From Thauera propionica (lineage in GTDB: Bacteria; Pseudomonadota; Gammaproteobacteria; Burkholderiales; Rhodocyclaceae), in the NCBI RefSeq assembly GCF_002245655.1, contig NZ_NOIH01000001.1:1-64000 (forward strand): a DNA stretch of 64,000 nt, written 5' to 3'. Shown piece by piece: positions 45,639-56,870 of the stretch (positions are counted from its first letter, which is position 1; each line of letters opens with the position of its first letter). The notes beneath the pieces were generated by a model. It was not told where the DNA came from. It saw nothing but the letters and a program-made list of their open reading frames with translations, and did not search any database. The position numbers and the translations under genes are program-made.

Positions 45639-46571
45639 GTGAGCCAAGCGAATCCCGAGCGCATCGTCATTGCTACCCGTGAAAGCCGCCTCGCCCTGTG
45701 GCAGGCCGAGCACATCAAGGCCCGCCTCGAGGGATTGTATCCCGGCTGCCGTGTCGAACTGCTCGGCATGACCACCCGTGGAGACCAGATCCTCGACCGG
45801 CCGCTGGCCAAGGTGGGCGGCAAGGGACTGTTCGTCAAGGAGCTCGAGACCGCGCTGCTCGACGGCCGTGCCGACATCGCCGTGCATTCGATGAAGGACG
45901 TGCCGATGGTGATGGGCGAGGAGTTCGCGCTGCCCTGCATCACCGAGCGCGAAGTACCGCTCGACGCCTTCGTCTCGAGCCGCTACGAGAGTCTTGCCGA
46001 CATGCCGCCGGGGGCGGTGGTGGGCACTTCGTCGCTGCGCCGCGAATCGCAGATCCATGCTCAGTACCCCTTCCTTGGCGTCACCAGCCTGCGCGGAAAC
46101 CTCGATACCCGCCTGCGCAAGCTCGATGAGGGCCAGTACGACGCCATCATCCTGGCCGCAGCGGGCCTGACCCGTTTGGGGCTGGGCGAACGTATCCGCT
46201 CGGTGATGCCGGCCGAAGTGTCGCTACCGGCGGCCGGGCAGGGCGCGCTCGGTATCGAGTGCCTGGCCGCGCGCAAGGACGTGATCGGCTGGCTGCAGCC
46301 GCTGGTCGACGCCGACACCACCGCCTGCGTGCTGGCCGAACGCGCCGTGGCGCGCGCGCTTGCGGGCAGCTGCGAGGTGCCGCTCGGCGCCTATGCGCTG
46401 ATGCGCGAGGGCAAGGTCTGGCTGCGCGGCTTCGTCGCCCGTCCCGATGGCAGCGAGATCGTGCGCGCCGAGCGCGAGGGCTCGCCGGCCGAGGCCGAAG
46501 CCCTGGGCCGGGCGCTGGCAGAAGACCTGCGCGCGCAGGGCGCCGAGGCGATCCTCGCCGACCTCGGCTGA
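45639..46571 (+). CDS. hemC: Porphobilinogen deaminase HemC
   Basis: A 310-residue enzyme that polymerises four porphobilinogens into hydroxymethylbilane. Motifs: [53 protein letters not shown] with the catalytic Asp, [39 protein letters not shown] and [13 protein letters not shown], whose Cys holds the dipyrromethane cofactor. The GTG at 45639 ([14 protein letters not shown]) fits family N-termini; a GTG at 45627 is a four-residue longer alternative. It begins the hemCDXY run. Confidence 0.96.
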   Translation: MSQANPERIVIATRESRLALWQAEHIKARLEGLYPGCRVELLGMTTRGDQILDRPLAKVGGKGLFVKELETALLDGRADIAVHSMKDVPMVMGEEFALPCITEREVPLDAFVSSRYESLADMPPGAVVGTSSLRRESQIHAQYPFLGVTSLRGNLDTRLRKLDEGQYDAIILAAAGLTRLGLGERIRSVMPAEVSLPAAGQGALGIECLAARKDVIGWLQPLVDADTTACVLAERAVARALAGSCEVPLGAYALMREGKVWLRGFVARPDGSEIVRAEREGSPAEAEALGRALAEDLRAQGAEAILADLG

Positions 46572-46592
46572 GCGTTGGTGCCAGCCTCCGGC

Positions 46593-47396
46593 ATGCGCAT
46601 CGACAAACCGTCGGCTTCCCATGAGAAGTCCGCCCCGCTTGTGGGGCGCACTCTGGTCGTGACGCGACCGCTGGAGCAGGCCGACAGCCTGTGCCGGCGC
46701 ATCGAGGCAGCGGGCGGAAAGGCAATTCGCTTCCCGGTGCTGGCGATTGCGCCCGCGCCCGATCCTGCTCAGCTCGAGGCAATCGTTCCGCGCCTCGACG
46801 AATTCGATCTGGCCTTCTTCGTCAGTCCGAACGCGATACACCATGCGCTCGAGTTCGTGCTGGCTCGCCGGGCATGGCCTGCCGGTCTGCGCGTGGCGAC
46901 GGTGGGCAAGGGCAGCGAGCGGGTCCTGCTGCAGCGCGGCTTTCGCGATCCGGTGGTGCCGCAGGACGGCTTCGACAGCGAGTCGGTGCTCGCCCTGCCC
47001 GAGTTTTCCGCCGAGGCGGTCCGTGGTCGTAGGGTAGTCATCTTTCGTGGTGACGGCGGACGCGACCTGATTCGCGACACCTTGCGCGAACGGGGCGCTC
47101 ACGTCGAATATGTCACCTGCTACCGGCGCTACTGCCCGCCGCTCGATCCTGGACTCCTGCTGCAACCGGCAGCGCGCGGCGAGCTTGACGCCCTGCTGCT
47201 GACCAGCAGCGAGGGAGTACGCAATCTTGGCGGCATGCTTGGCGCCGAAGGTTTACGTGCCCTGCATGGGGTGCCGGTGTTTGCATCCCATGCCCGCATC
47301 GCCGCCGAAGCGCGGGAGGCGGGCTTTGCCGTGGTCATCGAGACGCCTGCCGGTGATGACGGGCTGCTGCAGGCACTGACGAGGCACTTTGGTTAA
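46593..47396 (+). CDS. hemD: Uroporphyrinogen-III synthase HemD
   Basis: A 267-residue two-domain enzyme that closes hydroxymethylbilane with inversion of ring D. The family is poorly conserved; supporting stretches are LVVTRPLEQADSLCRRIEAAGGKAIRFPVLAIAP, LAFFVSPNAIHHALEFV, RVATVGKGSERVLLQRGF, RRVVIFRGDGGRDLIRDTLRERGAHVEYVTCYRR and LLLTSSEGVRNL. Position directly after hemC and before hemX confirms it. ATG 46593 is preferred over a TTG at 46575. Its TAA is 9 bp before hemX. Confidence 0.93.
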   Translation: MRIDKPSASHEKSAPLVGRTLVVTRPLEQADSLCRRIEAAGGKAIRFPVLAIAPAPDPAQLEAIVPRLDEFDLAFFVSPNAIHHALEFVLARRAWPAGLRVATVGKGSERVLLQRGFRDPVVPQDGFDSESVLALPEFSAEAVRGRRVVIFRGDGGRDLIRDTLRERGAHVEYVTCYRRYCPPLDPGLLLQPAARGELDALLLTSSEGVRNLGGMLGAEGLRALHGVPVFASHARIAAEAREAGFAVVIETPAGDDGLLQALTRHFG

Positions 47397-47405
47397 ACTC
47401 TGGCC

Positions 47406-48644
47406 ATGAACGACGAAATCCCCGCACTGACCCAGCCGCCGGGCGCTGCCCAAACTTCCCGCAAGGACGAAGCAATGTCCGACCAATCGACCGCGAAGGC
47501 CGCCGCGCCTTCCGCACCCGCGTCGGCACGCCAGACGGTGGCCTGGTGGGCCCTGCTGGTTGCGCTCGCGGCCGGTGGCGCCGCGGCATGGTCTGCCTGG
47601 CAGGCGCGCGATACCCACGCACAGGCGGCGCAGTTGCGCGAGACGCTCGCCAGCCGCCTTGCCGAAGGAGAGAGCGTAGCCACCGAGGCGCGCGGCATCG
47701 TGCGCCAGCAGCAGGAAACGATCGCCTTGCTGCAGGGCAAGCTTGGTGCGCTGGAGTCGAAGGTGGAGGCGACCGAAGGTCAGGCTTCGGCACTGGAAGC
47801 GATGTACCAGGAGTTCTCGCGTTCGCGCGAGGACAGTGTGGTTGCCGAAGTCGAACAGGCGGTTGCGCTCGCGGCCCAGCAGTTGCAGTTGGCGGGGAAT
47901 CTCGAGGCCGCATTGATTGCCCTGCAGCAGGCGGAGGCGCGCCTTGCCGCGTACGACCGTGGACAGTACGCGACCTTGCGGCGTGCGCTTGCGCGCGACA
48001 TCGAGGCCCTCAAGCTGCAGCCGGTGCTCGACGTGCCCGGCCTGGGTCTGCGGCTCGAGCGCTTGCTCGAGCGTGCCGACGCGATGCCGCTTGCATTTGA
48101 GGGGCAGCTCCCCGCGACGGAGGTTGAGACGCCGGCACCGACGGCTCAGGTTGATGCGACGGCCGGAGACTGGACGGCCAGGACGCTCGGGTACGCGCGT
48201 GAGCTGTTCGACGATGTGTGGCGCGAGGTGCGCGGGCTGGTGCGCATGGAGCGGCTGGATCAGAGCGACCCGGTCCTGCTCGCGCCGGCGCAGAACACCT
48301 TCCTGCGCGAGAACCTGAAGATCCGCCTGCTCACGGCGCGCCTCGCGTTGCTCGCGCGGGACGGCCGGACCTACTCGGCTGACCTCGCCCAGGCCAGGGG
48401 GTGGATCGAGCGCTTCTTCGACCTGCGTGACGAACGTGTGCAGATGGCGCTGCAGGAGTTGAAGGAACTCGAGGCGGTCGCGATCCGCACCGAACTGCCG
48501 ACGCTGACCGACAGTTTTGCCGCGCTGCGGACCATGCAGGTGCGTGCGGACCGTCCGCTTCAGCCGGCCGCGCCGCTTGCCGAGCCGAGCGGGCCTGCGG
48601 CGGACGAGGCGTCGACAGGCGCGTCTGACGCGCCGGCGCGTTGA
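47406..48644 (+). CDS. hemX: HemX membrane protein
   Basis: A 412-residue inner-membrane protein, often misannotated as uroporphyrin-III C-methyltransferase. A cytosolic N-terminus of about 43 residues precedes one transmembrane helix (TVAWWALLVALAAGGAAAW, about 44-62) and a coiled-coil region (QLRETLASRLAEGESVATEA to about 130). The HemX domain follows (VVAEVEQAVALAAQQLQLAGNLEAALIALQQAEARL; FLRENLKIRLLTARLALLARD). It shows no methyltransferase SAM motif. Located between hemD and hemY; proposed to organise haem enzymes at the membrane. Confidence 0.92.
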   Translation: MNDEIPALTQPPGAAQTSRKDEAMSDQSTAKAAAPSAPASARQTVAWWALLVALAAGGAAAWSAWQARDTHAQAAQLRETLASRLAEGESVATEARGIVRQQQETIALLQGKLGALESKVEATEGQASALEAMYQEFSRSREDSVVAEVEQAVALAAQQLQLAGNLEAALIALQQAEARLAAYDRGQYATLRRALARDIEALKLQPVLDVPGLGLRLERLLERADAMPLAFEGQLPATEVETPAPTAQVDATAGDWTARTLGYARELFDDVWREVRGLVRMERLDQSDPVLLAPAQNTFLRENLKIRLLTARLALLARDGRTYSADLAQARGWIERFFDLRDERVQMALQELKELEAVAIRTELPTLTDSFAALRTMQVRADRPLQPAAPLAEPSGPAADEASTGASDAPAR

Positions 48645-48654
48645 GGGGGCGAAG

Positions 48655-49869
48655 ATGCGTACCCTGATCTGGCTGATCGGCATCTTCGCCGTTGCCGTCG
48701 GCGTGGCCATGGTTGCCGGGCTTAACGACGGTTATGTGCTGCTTGTGGCGCCGCCGTGGCGCGTGCAGTTGTCGCTCAATCTGCTCGTGGTCATCGTGGT
48801 CGTGGGCTTTGCGCTGGTGTATGCCCTTGTCCGCATCTTCAGTCGCACCCTCCAGTTGCCCGGCCGTGTGGCGCAGTGGCGCGAACGCCGTCGCCGCGCC
48901 CGGGCCGGCCGTGCGCTGAACGATTCGATCAATGCGCTGTTCGAGGGGCGCTTCTCGCAGTCGCTGAAGTCGGCCTCACGCGCCTATGAGACGGGCGAGG
49001 GCTCGTCGATGGCCGCGTTGATCGCGGCCCGCGCCGCGCATGCGCTGCAGGACGAACCGCGCTACCGCGAATGGCTGGGGCATGCGGCTGAGCATGGTGC
49101 GCAGGGCGAGGTCGCGCGGTTGATGACCGAGGCCGAGCTCGCGATCGAGGCGCGTCAGTTTGATGAGGCGGCGGCCAAGCTGGCCGCGTTGCGCGCGAGC
49201 GGGAACCGCCACATCGCCATGCTGCGGCTGGAGGCACAAGTGGCTTCGGCATTGGGGCGCTGGGAAGAACTGGTGCAGACGGTGCGCCAACTGCGCAAGC
49301 ACAAGGCGCTGACCGACGAGCAGGCCGCGCCCATGTTGCGCCGAGGTCACGTCGAGCGCATGCGCGAGCTGGCGGGCGACGGCAATGCGCTGGTCGCTTA
49401 CTGGAAGGGCATTCCCTCGATCGAGTTGCAGGATCGAGGGCTGATCGAGCGCGTGTTGCCGCTGCTGGCCGCAGTCGGCCGGGGCGAGCTGGCCCGCAAG
49501 CAGGTCGAGCGCTTGCTCGACGAACGCTGGGATTCGGGGCTTGCGCGCCAGTACGCCTGCTGCGCGGTGGGTGAAGGCGATGTGCGCGCCTGCCTGCAGA
49601 AAGCCGAAGGCTGGTTGCCGAAGCAGCCGCGCGATGCCGGCCTGCTGTTTGCGCTGGGTCAGCTCTGCCTGAACGCGCAGTTGTGGGGCAAGGCGCAGAG
49701 CTATCTGGAAGCGTCGGTCCAGCACGGGGCAACGGTCGATGCGCATCTGGCGCTTGCGCACCTGCTTGAGAAACTGGAGCGAACCGGCGATGCTCAAGAG
49801 CACTACCGTGCAGCCGCCGAGATCGTGGCCGGCAAGCAAAGGTCCGCTGTGGCGCTGTTGCCGGCGTAA
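48655..49869 (+). CDS. hemY: HemY membrane TPR protein
   Basis: A 404-residue protein with two N-terminal transmembrane helices (about 3-22, TLIWLIGIFAVAVGVAMVAG; about 40-62, LSLNLLVVIVVVGFALVYALV) and a long helical-repeat C-terminal part (ARAAHALQDEPRYREWLGHA; LGRWEELVQTVRQLRKHKAL; WLPKQPRDAGLLFALGQLCLNAQLWGKAQSYLEAS). This is the proteobacterial HemY of the hemCDXY locus, not the oxygen-dependent protoporphyrinogen oxidase with the same name in Gram-positives. The ATG at 48655 lies 10 bp after hemX with GGGGGCGA as ribosome site. Confidence 0.93.
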   Translation: MRTLIWLIGIFAVAVGVAMVAGLNDGYVLLVAPPWRVQLSLNLLVVIVVVGFALVYALVRIFSRTLQLPGRVAQWRERRRRARAGRALNDSINALFEGRFSQSLKSASRAYETGEGSSMAALIAARAAHALQDEPRYREWLGHAAEHGAQGEVARLMTEAELAIEARQFDEAAAKLAALRASGNRHIAMLRLEAQVASALGRWEELVQTVRQLRKHKALTDEQAAPMLRRGHVERMRELAGDGNALVAYWKGIPSIELQDRGLIERVLPLLAAVGRGELARKQVERLLDERWDSGLARQYACCAVGEGDVRACLQKAEGWLPKQPRDAGLLFALGQLCLNAQLWGKAQSYLEASVQHGATVDAHLALAHLLEKLERTGDAQEHYRAAAEIVAGKQRSAVALLPA

Positions 49870-49969
49870 GCCTGCCGAGCTTTGCCCGGACGGGGCGCGC
49901 GCCTAGCGTGGCGCGAGCGCCCCCGGTGCGGCAGAGCCCGGATTCAGCGCCGGGAATCGAGCCGAAGTT

Positions 49970-50884
<915 letters not shown>

Positions 50885-51217
50885 TCAGCTCTTGTCATCG
50901 ACCGGCGCATCGGCTGCGCCGGCCTTGGTGGCGGCGACCGCCGCTTCGCAGGCGGCGGCATCGGCGAACATCGGACTGGTGCCGATGATCTGGCCATTGC
51001 TCGCCTTGAGGTTGAAGTAAGGACGACCGTCGGAGGCCGTCTTCATGTCGTAGCGCTTGTCGTCGCCGGCATTCTTGCGCACCGATTCGACACCGTTCGT
51101 GCAACTCGTCTTGGCGTTGTAGCCCTCGCTGCGCAGCAGGGTCTTACCGTCGCCATTGAGCAGCTTGAAATAGAACTCGCCCTTGTCGTTCTTCGTGATC
51201 TCGAATTTGACGGACAT
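50885..51217 (-). CDS. DUF1508 (YegP-like) tandem-repeat protein
   Basis: A 110-residue small soluble protein made of two DUF1508 repeats: KFEITKNDKGEFYFKLLNGDGKTLLRSEGY with TSCTNGVESVRKNA, then RYDMKTASDGRPYFNLKASNGQIIGTSPMF with ACEAAVAATKAG. Each repeat is a small beta-sheet plus helix. Function is unknown in the family. GGAGG six bases before ATG 51217 fixes the start. It is encoded directly upstream of hemF and may share its transcript. Confidence 0.92.
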   Translation of the reverse strand: MSVKFEITKNDKGEFYFKLLNGDGKTLLRSEGYNAKTSCTNGVESVRKNAGDDKRYDMKTASDGRPYFNLKASNGQIIGTSPMFADAAACEAAVAATKAGAADAPVDDKS

Positions 51218-51340
51218 CCGCGCCTCCATGACTGTGAATGTGCGCACGGGATATGCGCACGGCCATAGGATAGTCGTGACAGCGGAGGATGTCAGCGCTG
51301 GCGGATGCCTGCGCCGATCGTTGCCGGTGGTCCGGAGTGC

Positions 51341-52618
51341 TCAGTTCTTGCGAGATAGCGCCCGATGGCCGATGTCGCGCCGATACTGGCGACCGTCGAA
51401 GCTGATGCCGTCGGCCACCTCGTAGGCGCGCTTCTGCGCGGTGCGCACGTTGTCGCCCAGCGCGGTAACGCACAGCACGCGACCGCCCGCGGTGACGATC
51501 TGGCCGTCCTGTTCGGCGGTACCCGCGTGGAACACGTGCGCGTCCTCGAGCTCGCCACCGGGCAGGCCGGTGATGACATCGCCCTTGCGCGGGCTGTCGG
51601 GGTAGCCTGCGGCAGCCAGTACCACGCCGAGGGCGAAACGGCGGTCCCATTCGGCTTCGGTCTGGTCGAGCTTGCCGGCGATCGCGGCTTCGACGAGGTC
51701 GGCGAGGTCGGTCTTGAGGCGCATCATGATCGGCTGCGTTTCGGGGTCGCCCATGCGGCAGTTGAACTCGACAACGCGCGGATGACCTGCGGCGTCGATC
51801 ATCAGGCCGGCGTAAAGGAAACCGGTGTAGGGCAGGCCGTCAGCCGCCATGCCGGCGAGCGTCGGATTGATGATCTCGCGCATCACGCGCGCATGCACGT
51901 CGGGCGTCACCACGGGGGCAGGCGAGTAGGCGCCCATGCCGCCGGTGTTGGGGCCTTCGTCACCGTCCTTCAGGCGCTTGTGGTCCTGGCTGGTGGCCAG
52001 GGCCATCGCGTGGCGGCCGTCGGCCATGACGATGAAGCTGGCCTCCTCGCCTTCCATGAACTCTTCGATGACGACGCGTGCGCCGGCATCGCCCATCTTG
52101 TTGTCGAGCAGCATCATGTCGATCGCGGCGTGCGCCTCTTCGGCGTTCATTGCCACGACCACGCCCTTGCCGGCGGCAAGGCCGTCGGCCTTGATGACGA
52201 TCGGCGCGCCCTCGGCGTCGATGTAGGCGTGCGCAGCTGCTGCGTCGGAGAAGGTGCGGTACTTGGCGGTCGGGATGTGGTGGCGGACCAGGAACTGCTT
52301 GGCGAAGTCCTTCGAGCTTTCGAGCTGGGCTGCGGCCTTGGTCGGGCCGAAGATCGGCAGGCCAGCGGTGCGGAAGGCATCGACCACACCGGCCGCGAGC
52401 GGCGCCTCGGGGCCGACCACGGTGAACGCAACCTGCTCGTTGCGGGCGAGTTCGACCAGGTCAGGCACCGCGGTGACGGCGACATTGTGCAGCTTGGGCT
52501 CGCGCGCCGTGCCTGGGTTGCCCGGCGCGACCAGCACGCGGGTGACCTTGGGCGACTGGGCGAGTTTCCAGGCCAGCGCGTGTTCGCGGCCGCCGGAACC
52601 GATGACGAGGACTTTCAT
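51341..52618 (-). CDS. purD: Phosphoribosylamine--glycine ligase PurD
   Basis: A 425-residue ATP-grasp enzyme joining glycine to phosphoribosylamine in purine synthesis. Motifs: [19 protein letters not shown] at the N-terminus, [37 protein letters not shown], the ATP-grasp segment [59 protein letters not shown] and [14 protein letters not shown]. It lies 31 bp after purH on the same strand. No purine riboswitch is seen; the dusB-fis-purH-purD order suggests growth-rate control through the dusB promoter. Confidence 0.98.
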   Translation of the reverse strand: MKVLVIGSGGREHALAWKLAQSPKVTRVLVAPGNPGTAREPKLHNVAVTAVPDLVELARNEQVAFTVVGPEAPLAAGVVDAFRTAGLPIFGPTKAAAQLESSKDFAKQFLVRHHIPTAKYRTFSDAAAAHAYIDAEGAPIVIKADGLAAGKGVVVAMNAEEAHAAIDMMLLDNKMGDAGARVVIEEFMEGEEASFIVMADGRHAMALATSQDHKRLKDGDEGPNTGGMGAYSPAPVVTPDVHARVMREIINPTLAGMAADGLPYTGFLYAGLMIDAAGHPRVVEFNCRMGDPETQPIMMRLKTDLADLVEAAIAGKLDQTEAEWDRRFALGVVLAAAGYPDSPRKGDVITGLPGGELEDAHVFHAGTAEQDGQIVTAGGRVLCVTALGDNVRTAQKRAYEVADGISFDGRQYRRDIGHRALSRKN

Positions 52619-52649
52619 GGGGCGCTCCGTGTTGCTGCGGGGTCGATGC

Positions 52650-54239
52650 TCAGTGGCGGAAATGGCGGAAGCCGGTGAACACCATGGCGATGTTCTGCTC
52701 GTCGGCGGCGGCGATCACTTCGGCGTCGCGCATCGAGCCGCCGGGCTGGATCACTGCGGTGGCACCGGCTTGGGCGAGCACATCGAGGCCGTCGCGGAAC
52801 GGGAAGAAGGCGTCCGAGGCGACCACGCAGCCGGCGATCTGCAGGCCGGCGTTCTCTGCCTTGATCTTGGCGATGCGGGCGGAGTCGACGCGGCTCATCT
52901 GGCCGGCGCCGACGCCGACGGTCATGCCGTCCTTGCAATACACGATGGCGTTCGACTTGACGTACTTGGCCACGCGCCAGGCGAACAGCATGTCGCGCAT
53001 CTCGGCTTCCGTCGGTGCGCGCTTGGTGACGACCTTGAGGTCGGCGATCTGGATGCGGGCTTCGTCGGCGCTCTGCACAAGCAGGCCGCCGCCTACGCGC
53101 TTGTAGTCGAAGGCGCCGGCGGGCTGGCCGAGCGCACAGGTGAGCACGCGCACGTTCTGCTTGGCGCGCAGCAGTTCGAGCGCGTCGGCGGTGTAGGCCG
53201 GCGCGATCAGCACTTCGAGGAACTGGGCGGAGACGGCCTCGGCGGCAGCGCGGTCGACTTCGCCGTTGAAGGCGATGATGCCGCCGAAGGCCGAAGTCGG
53301 GTCGGTGGAGAAGGCCTTCTTGTAGGCTTCCAGCGGGGTTGCGCCGAGGGCCACGCCACAGGGGTTGGCGTGCTTGACGATGACACAGGCCGCGGCCGTG
53401 GCGTCGAAGGCCTTGACGCATTCCCATGCCGCATCGGCGTCGGCGATGTTGTTGTACGACAGCTCCTTGCCCTGCAGCTGGGCGTAGCCAGCGATGCCGC
53501 CCTCGGCTGCACCGGGCTGGCGGTAGAAGGCCGCGGTCTGGTGCGGGTTCTCGCCGTAGCGCAGGTCCTGCACCTTGTCGAAAGCCAGCTGCAGGCGCTC
53601 GGGGTAGGTCTGCAGCGAGACGTCGCCGGCCTCGTTGGTGACCAGCGCGGTGAGGTAGTTGGAGATCGCCGAGTCGTAGCGCGCGGTGTGGGTGAAGGCC
53701 TTCACCGCCAAGGCGAAGCGGGTCTTGTTGCTGAGCTTGCCGGCGTTGGCCTTGAGCTCGGCGACGATGCCAGCGTAGTCGTCCGGGTCGGTGACGATGC
53801 CGACGCCGCCGTCCTCATTACCGTGGTTCTTGGCCGCGGCACGCACCATGGTCGGGCCGCCGATGTCGATGTTCTCGATGGCGTCTTCCAGCGTGCAATC
53901 GGGCTTGGCCACGGTCTGCTGGAAGGGGTAGAGGTTCACCACCACCAGGTCGATGCGGCCGATGTCATGCGCGGCGATCGTGTCCATGTGCTCGGCGAGG
54001 TCACGACGGGCGAGGATGCCGCCGTGCACCTTCGGGTGCAGGGTCTTGACGCGGCCGTCGAGCATCTCGGGGAAGCCGGTGTGCTCCGACACGTCCGTCA
54101 CCGGCAGGCCGGCTTCGCGCAGCAGGCTGGCAGTGCCGCCAGTAGACAGCAGCTTGATGCCGAGGGCGGAGAGTTCGCGCGCGAAGTCGAGCACGCCGCG
54201 TTTGTCGGAAACACTGATCAGGGCTTGGGTGACGTTCAT
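52650..54239 (-). CDS. purH: Bifunctional AICAR transformylase/IMP cyclohydrolase PurH
   Basis: A 529-residue enzyme for the last two steps to IMP. The N-terminal cyclohydrolase (about 1-195) has [56 protein letters not shown] and [18 protein letters not shown]. The C-terminal transformylase has [68 protein letters not shown] and [33 protein letters not shown]. Both active sites look complete. It follows fis by 114 bp. Confidence 0.98.
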   Translation of the reverse strand: MNVTQALISVSDKRGVLDFARELSALGIKLLSTGGTASLLREAGLPVTDVSEHTGFPEMLDGRVKTLHPKVHGGILARRDLAEHMDTIAAHDIGRIDLVVVNLYPFQQTVAKPDCTLEDAIENIDIGGPTMVRAAAKNHGNEDGGVGIVTDPDDYAGIVAELKANAGKLSNKTRFALAVKAFTHTARYDSAISNYLTALVTNEAGDVSLQTYPERLQLAFDKVQDLRYGENPHQTAAFYRQPGAAEGGIAGYAQLQGKELSYNNIADADAAWECVKAFDATAAACVIVKHANPCGVALGATPLEAYKKAFSTDPTSAFGGIIAFNGEVDRAAAEAVSAQFLEVLIAPAYTADALELLRAKQNVRVLTCALGQPAGAFDYKRVGGGLLVQSADEARIQIADLKVVTKRAPTEAEMRDMLFAWRVAKYVKSNAIVYCKDGMTVGVGAGQMSRVDSARIAKIKAENAGLQIAGCVVASDAFFPFRDGLDVLAQAGATAVIQPGGSMRDAEVIAAADEQNIAMVFTGFRHFRH

Positions 54240-54353
54240 CGTGGGACCGGAAGCGAGATTGAAGGAGAAGCGAAAAAGTCTTTGGCTGCGAGTTGCACGA
54301 GTTTGCCCGCGCTTGCGGGGGCGCGGCGCGAGCGAGCGCCGCGACGCCCGTGC

Positions 54354-54593
54354 TTACAGCAGTTCGTAGTCGGTCAGCTTGCGGCGCAGCGTGTTGCGGT
54401 TGATGCCCAGCATTTCGGCGGCGACCGTCTGGTTGCCCTTGGCCTGCTCAAGCACGAACTGCAGCATCGGGCGCTCGACGTTGCGGATCACCATGTCGTG
54501 GATGGCGGCCGGCTTTTCGCCGTCGAGGTCGCGGAAGTACTGGTCCAGCGTGCGGACGACGGCGTCCGCGATCTCGTTGCTGCGGCTGGTCAT
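54354..54593 (-). CDS. fis: Nucleoid protein Fis
   Basis: A 79-residue Fis-family protein, shorter at the N-terminus than E. coli Fis (98 residues), as is common in betaproteobacteria. MTSRSNEIADAVVRTLDQYFRDLDGEKPAAIHDM is the dimerisation part; the C-terminal helix-turn-helix reads NQTVAAEMLGINRNTLRRKL. Fis bends DNA and adjusts stable-RNA transcription and site-specific recombination with growth rate. Its ATG overlaps the dusB stop as ATGA, the conserved dusB-fis operon. It is too short to stand out except by homology and position. Confidence 0.95.
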   Translation of the reverse strand: MTSRSNEIADAVVRTLDQYFRDLDGEKPAAIHDMVIRNVERPMLQFVLEQAKGNQTVAAEMLGINRNTLRRKLTDYELL

Positions 54594-55654
54594 GCTGCGA
54601 GTTCCTGCGGGTATTCGGCTTGCGGGTCCGTCTCGTAGCTCAGGCGGGCGTCGGCCTCGGCGAGCAGGCCGAAGAATTCGTCCACTGCGGCGAGCTGGGC
54701 GGGAATGTCGGGAATCTGGTTCATCGCGCGGCGGAAGGCCGCCGAGCCCACCAGGCCCTTGGTGTACCAGGAGATGTGCTTGCGTGCGATCTTGACGCCG
54801 CGCTCGTCGCCGTAGAAACCATACAGGTCGGCGAGGTGCTCGCGGCAGACCTGATGGATCTCGCTGACCAGCGGCGGGGGCATCAGCTCGCCGGTGGCGA
54901 GGTAGTGCTCGATCTCGCGGAAGATCCACGGCCGGCCCTGTGCGGCGCGGCCGATCATGACGCCGTCGGCGCCGGTGTAGTCGAGCACGTGCTTGGCCTT
55001 CTGCGGGCTCGTGATGTCGCCGTTGGCGATCACCGGGATCTTCACCAGCGTCTTGACGTGGGCGATGGTGTCGTACTCGGCTTCGCCCATGTACTGGTCG
55101 GCGCGGGTGCGGCCATGGATGGCGATGGCGCGGATGCCGGACTCTTCGGCGATGCGGGCGATCGTCGGTGCGTTCTTGTTGGCGCGGTTCCAGCCGGTGC
55201 GGAACTTGAGCGTAACCGGGGTATCGGGCACGGCCTTGACCACCGCCTCGAGGATGCGGGCGACCAGCGGTTCGTCCTGCATCAGCGCCGATCCGGCCAT
55301 CACGTTGCACACCTTCTTGGCCGGGCAGCCCATGTTGATGTCGATGATCTGCGCGCCGTTGTCGGCGTTGTACCTGGCGGCCTCGGCCATCATCGCCGGG
55401 TCGGCGCCGGCGATCTGCACCGAGATCGGATCGACCTCGCCGGTGTGGTCGGCACGGCGACGGGTCTTCTCGCTGCCGTAGAGCAGCGAGTTGGACGTGA
55501 CCATCTCGGACACGGCCACGCCTGCCCCCAGCTTCTTGCACAACTGTCGGAAAGGGCGATCCGTCACGCCCGCCATGGGAGCGACGAAAAGGTTATTGCG
55601 CAAGGTGAAGCCGGCGAACTGCATGGGCGGGTCAGGCGAGGGAAAAGGCGGCAT
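54590..55654 (-). CDS. dusB: tRNA-dihydrouridine synthase DusB
   Basis: A 354-residue flavoenzyme that reduces uridines in tRNA. Motifs: LFVAPMAGVTDRPFRQL (FMN site), VSEMVTSNSLLYGSEKT, IDINMGCPAKKVCNVMAGSALM with the catalytic cysteine, VKFRTGWN-type LKFRTGWNRANKNAP, IAIHGRTRADQYMG, PVIANGDI and GADGVMIGRAAQGRPWIF. ATG 55654 has GAGG four bases before it; ATG 55624 (MQFAGFTLRNN) is closer to family N-termini but has no ribosome site. First gene of the dusB-fis unit, divergent from metN. Confidence 0.96.
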   Translation of the reverse strand: MPPFPSPDPPMQFAGFTLRNNLFVAPMAGVTDRPFRQLCKKLGAGVAVSEMVTSNSLLYGSEKTRRRADHTGEVDPISVQIAGADPAMMAEAARYNADNGAQIIDINMGCPAKKVCNVMAGSALMQDEPLVARILEAVVKAVPDTPVTLKFRTGWNRANKNAPTIARIAEESGIRAIAIHGRTRADQYMGEAEYDTIAHVKTLVKIPVIANGDITSPQKAKHVLDYTGADGVMIGRAAQGRPWIFREIEHYLATGELMPPPLVSEIHQVCREHLADLYGFYGDERGVKIARKHISWYTKGLVGSAAFRRAMNQIPDIPAQLAAVDEFFGLLAEADARLSYETDPQAEYPQELAA

Positions 55655-55841
55655 TTTACCTCATAGCTCAAGTGCTTGGGCGCGCTTGCCGTTGCGCCGG
55701 TACAACCCCGAGTTCGTTAACCGGCCCGCCGCAGGGCCGGAAAGCACGAACGGCTGTGTCGCCGCCTTGCGCGCAAACATGGTGCCGAATTCCGCGCGCA
55801 GGTAAAATCCGCGCCTTTTTCCCGTTCGGGACGTGGTTGCC

Positions 55842-56870
55842 GTGATCCGTATCGAAAACCTGCGCAAGACCTATCGCGCGGCTGACGGCCGCGAGGTCGA
55901 GGCGCTCACCGACATCAACCTCGAGATCGGTACCGGCGAGGTGTTCGGCATCATCGGCCGCTCGGGCGCGGGCAAGAGCACCCTGATCCGCACCCTGAAC
56001 CTGCTCGAGCGTCCCTCGGCCGGGCGCGTGCTGGTCGATGGCGAGGACATCACCACGCTCGACAGCGAAGGCCTCTACGCGCTGCGCCGCCGGGTCGGCA
56101 TGATCTTCCAGCACTTCAACCTGCTCAACGCCAAGACCGTCGCCGACAACATCGACTGGCCGCTGAAGGCGACCGGGCAGGGCAATGCCGCCGAGCGTGC
56201 CGCGCGCGTGAAGGAGCTGCTGGCGCTGGTCGGCCTGTCCGAGCAGGGTCACAAGTACCCCTCGCAGCTGTCCGGCGGGCAGAAGCAGCGCGTGGGCATC
56301 GCGCGTGCGCTGGCCAACCGCCCGCAGTTGCTGCTGTGCGACGAGGCGACCTCGGCGCTCGATCCCGAGACAACGCAGTCCATCCTGCGCCTGCTGCTCG
56401 ACATCAACCGCCAGCTGGGGCTGACCATCGTGCTCATCACCCACGAGATGCAGGTCATCCGCACGATCTGCGACCGCGTCGCGGTGATCGACGGTGGGCG
56501 CATCGTCGAGTCCGGCAAGGTCGTCGACGTCTTCCTGCATCCGCAGCATCCGGTCACGCGCAGTATGGTGGCGCAGAGCGACGCGCTCGCTGCGGCGAGC
56601 TTCGCTCCTGCCCACGCCTACATGAGCGACAAGCTGCGCGGCACGCTGGTGCGCCTGACCTACATCGGCGACGTGACCTACCAGCCCATCCTCAGCCGCA
56701 TCATGGCCGGCGCCAAGGTGCAGGTGACGATCCTTCAGGGTGAGGTCTCCAGCATCAAGGACGTGCCCTTCGGCCAGCTGCTGCTCGAACTCGAGGGTGG
56801 CGAGGATGACATCCGCGCGGTGTTCGCCGAGCTCGACCGCCACCAGATCCACCACGAGGTGCTGCAGTAA
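55842..56870 (+). CDS. metN: Methionine ABC transporter ATPase MetN
   Basis: A 342-residue ATPase of the MetNIQ importer. ABC domain: IRIENLRKTYRAADGREVEAL, P-loop GRSGAGKST, LSGGQKQRVGIARAL signature and LLLCDEATSALDPETT. The C-terminal NIL domain (about 265-342; LVRLTYIGDVTYQPILSRI and VPFGQLLLELEGGEDD) senses methionine for trans-inhibition. The GTG at 55842 gives the usual MIRIENL start; a GTG at 55833 is possible. A TAAAAT -10-like box lies at 55803-55808. The stop overlaps metI (TAATG). No SAM riboswitch was seen in the leader. Confidence 0.96.
   Translation: MIRIENLRKTYRAADGREVEALTDINLEIGTGEVFGIIGRSGAGKSTLIRTLNLLERPSAGRVLVDGEDITTLDSEGLYALRRRVGMIFQHFNLLNAKTVADNIDWPLKATGQGNAAERAARVKELLALVGLSEQGHKYPSQLSGGQKQRVGIARALANRPQLLLCDEATSALDPETTQSILRLLLDINRQLGLTIVLITHEMQVIRTICDRVAVIDGGRIVESGKVVDVFLHPQHPVTRSMVAQSDALAAASFAPAHAYMSDKLRGTLVRLTYIGDVTYQPILSRIMAGAKVQVTILQGEVSSIKDVPFGQLLLELEGGEDDIRAVFAELDRHQIHHEVLQ

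Noticed and set aside
54300-54353. Possible terminator between fis and purH
   Set aside because: GCGGCGC/GCGCCGC can pair but there is no T-run, and fis-purH read-through is plausible.
54594-55541. In-frame extension upstream of fis
   Set aside because: It is another frame of dusB. The Fis protein is 79 residues with an ATGA overlap.
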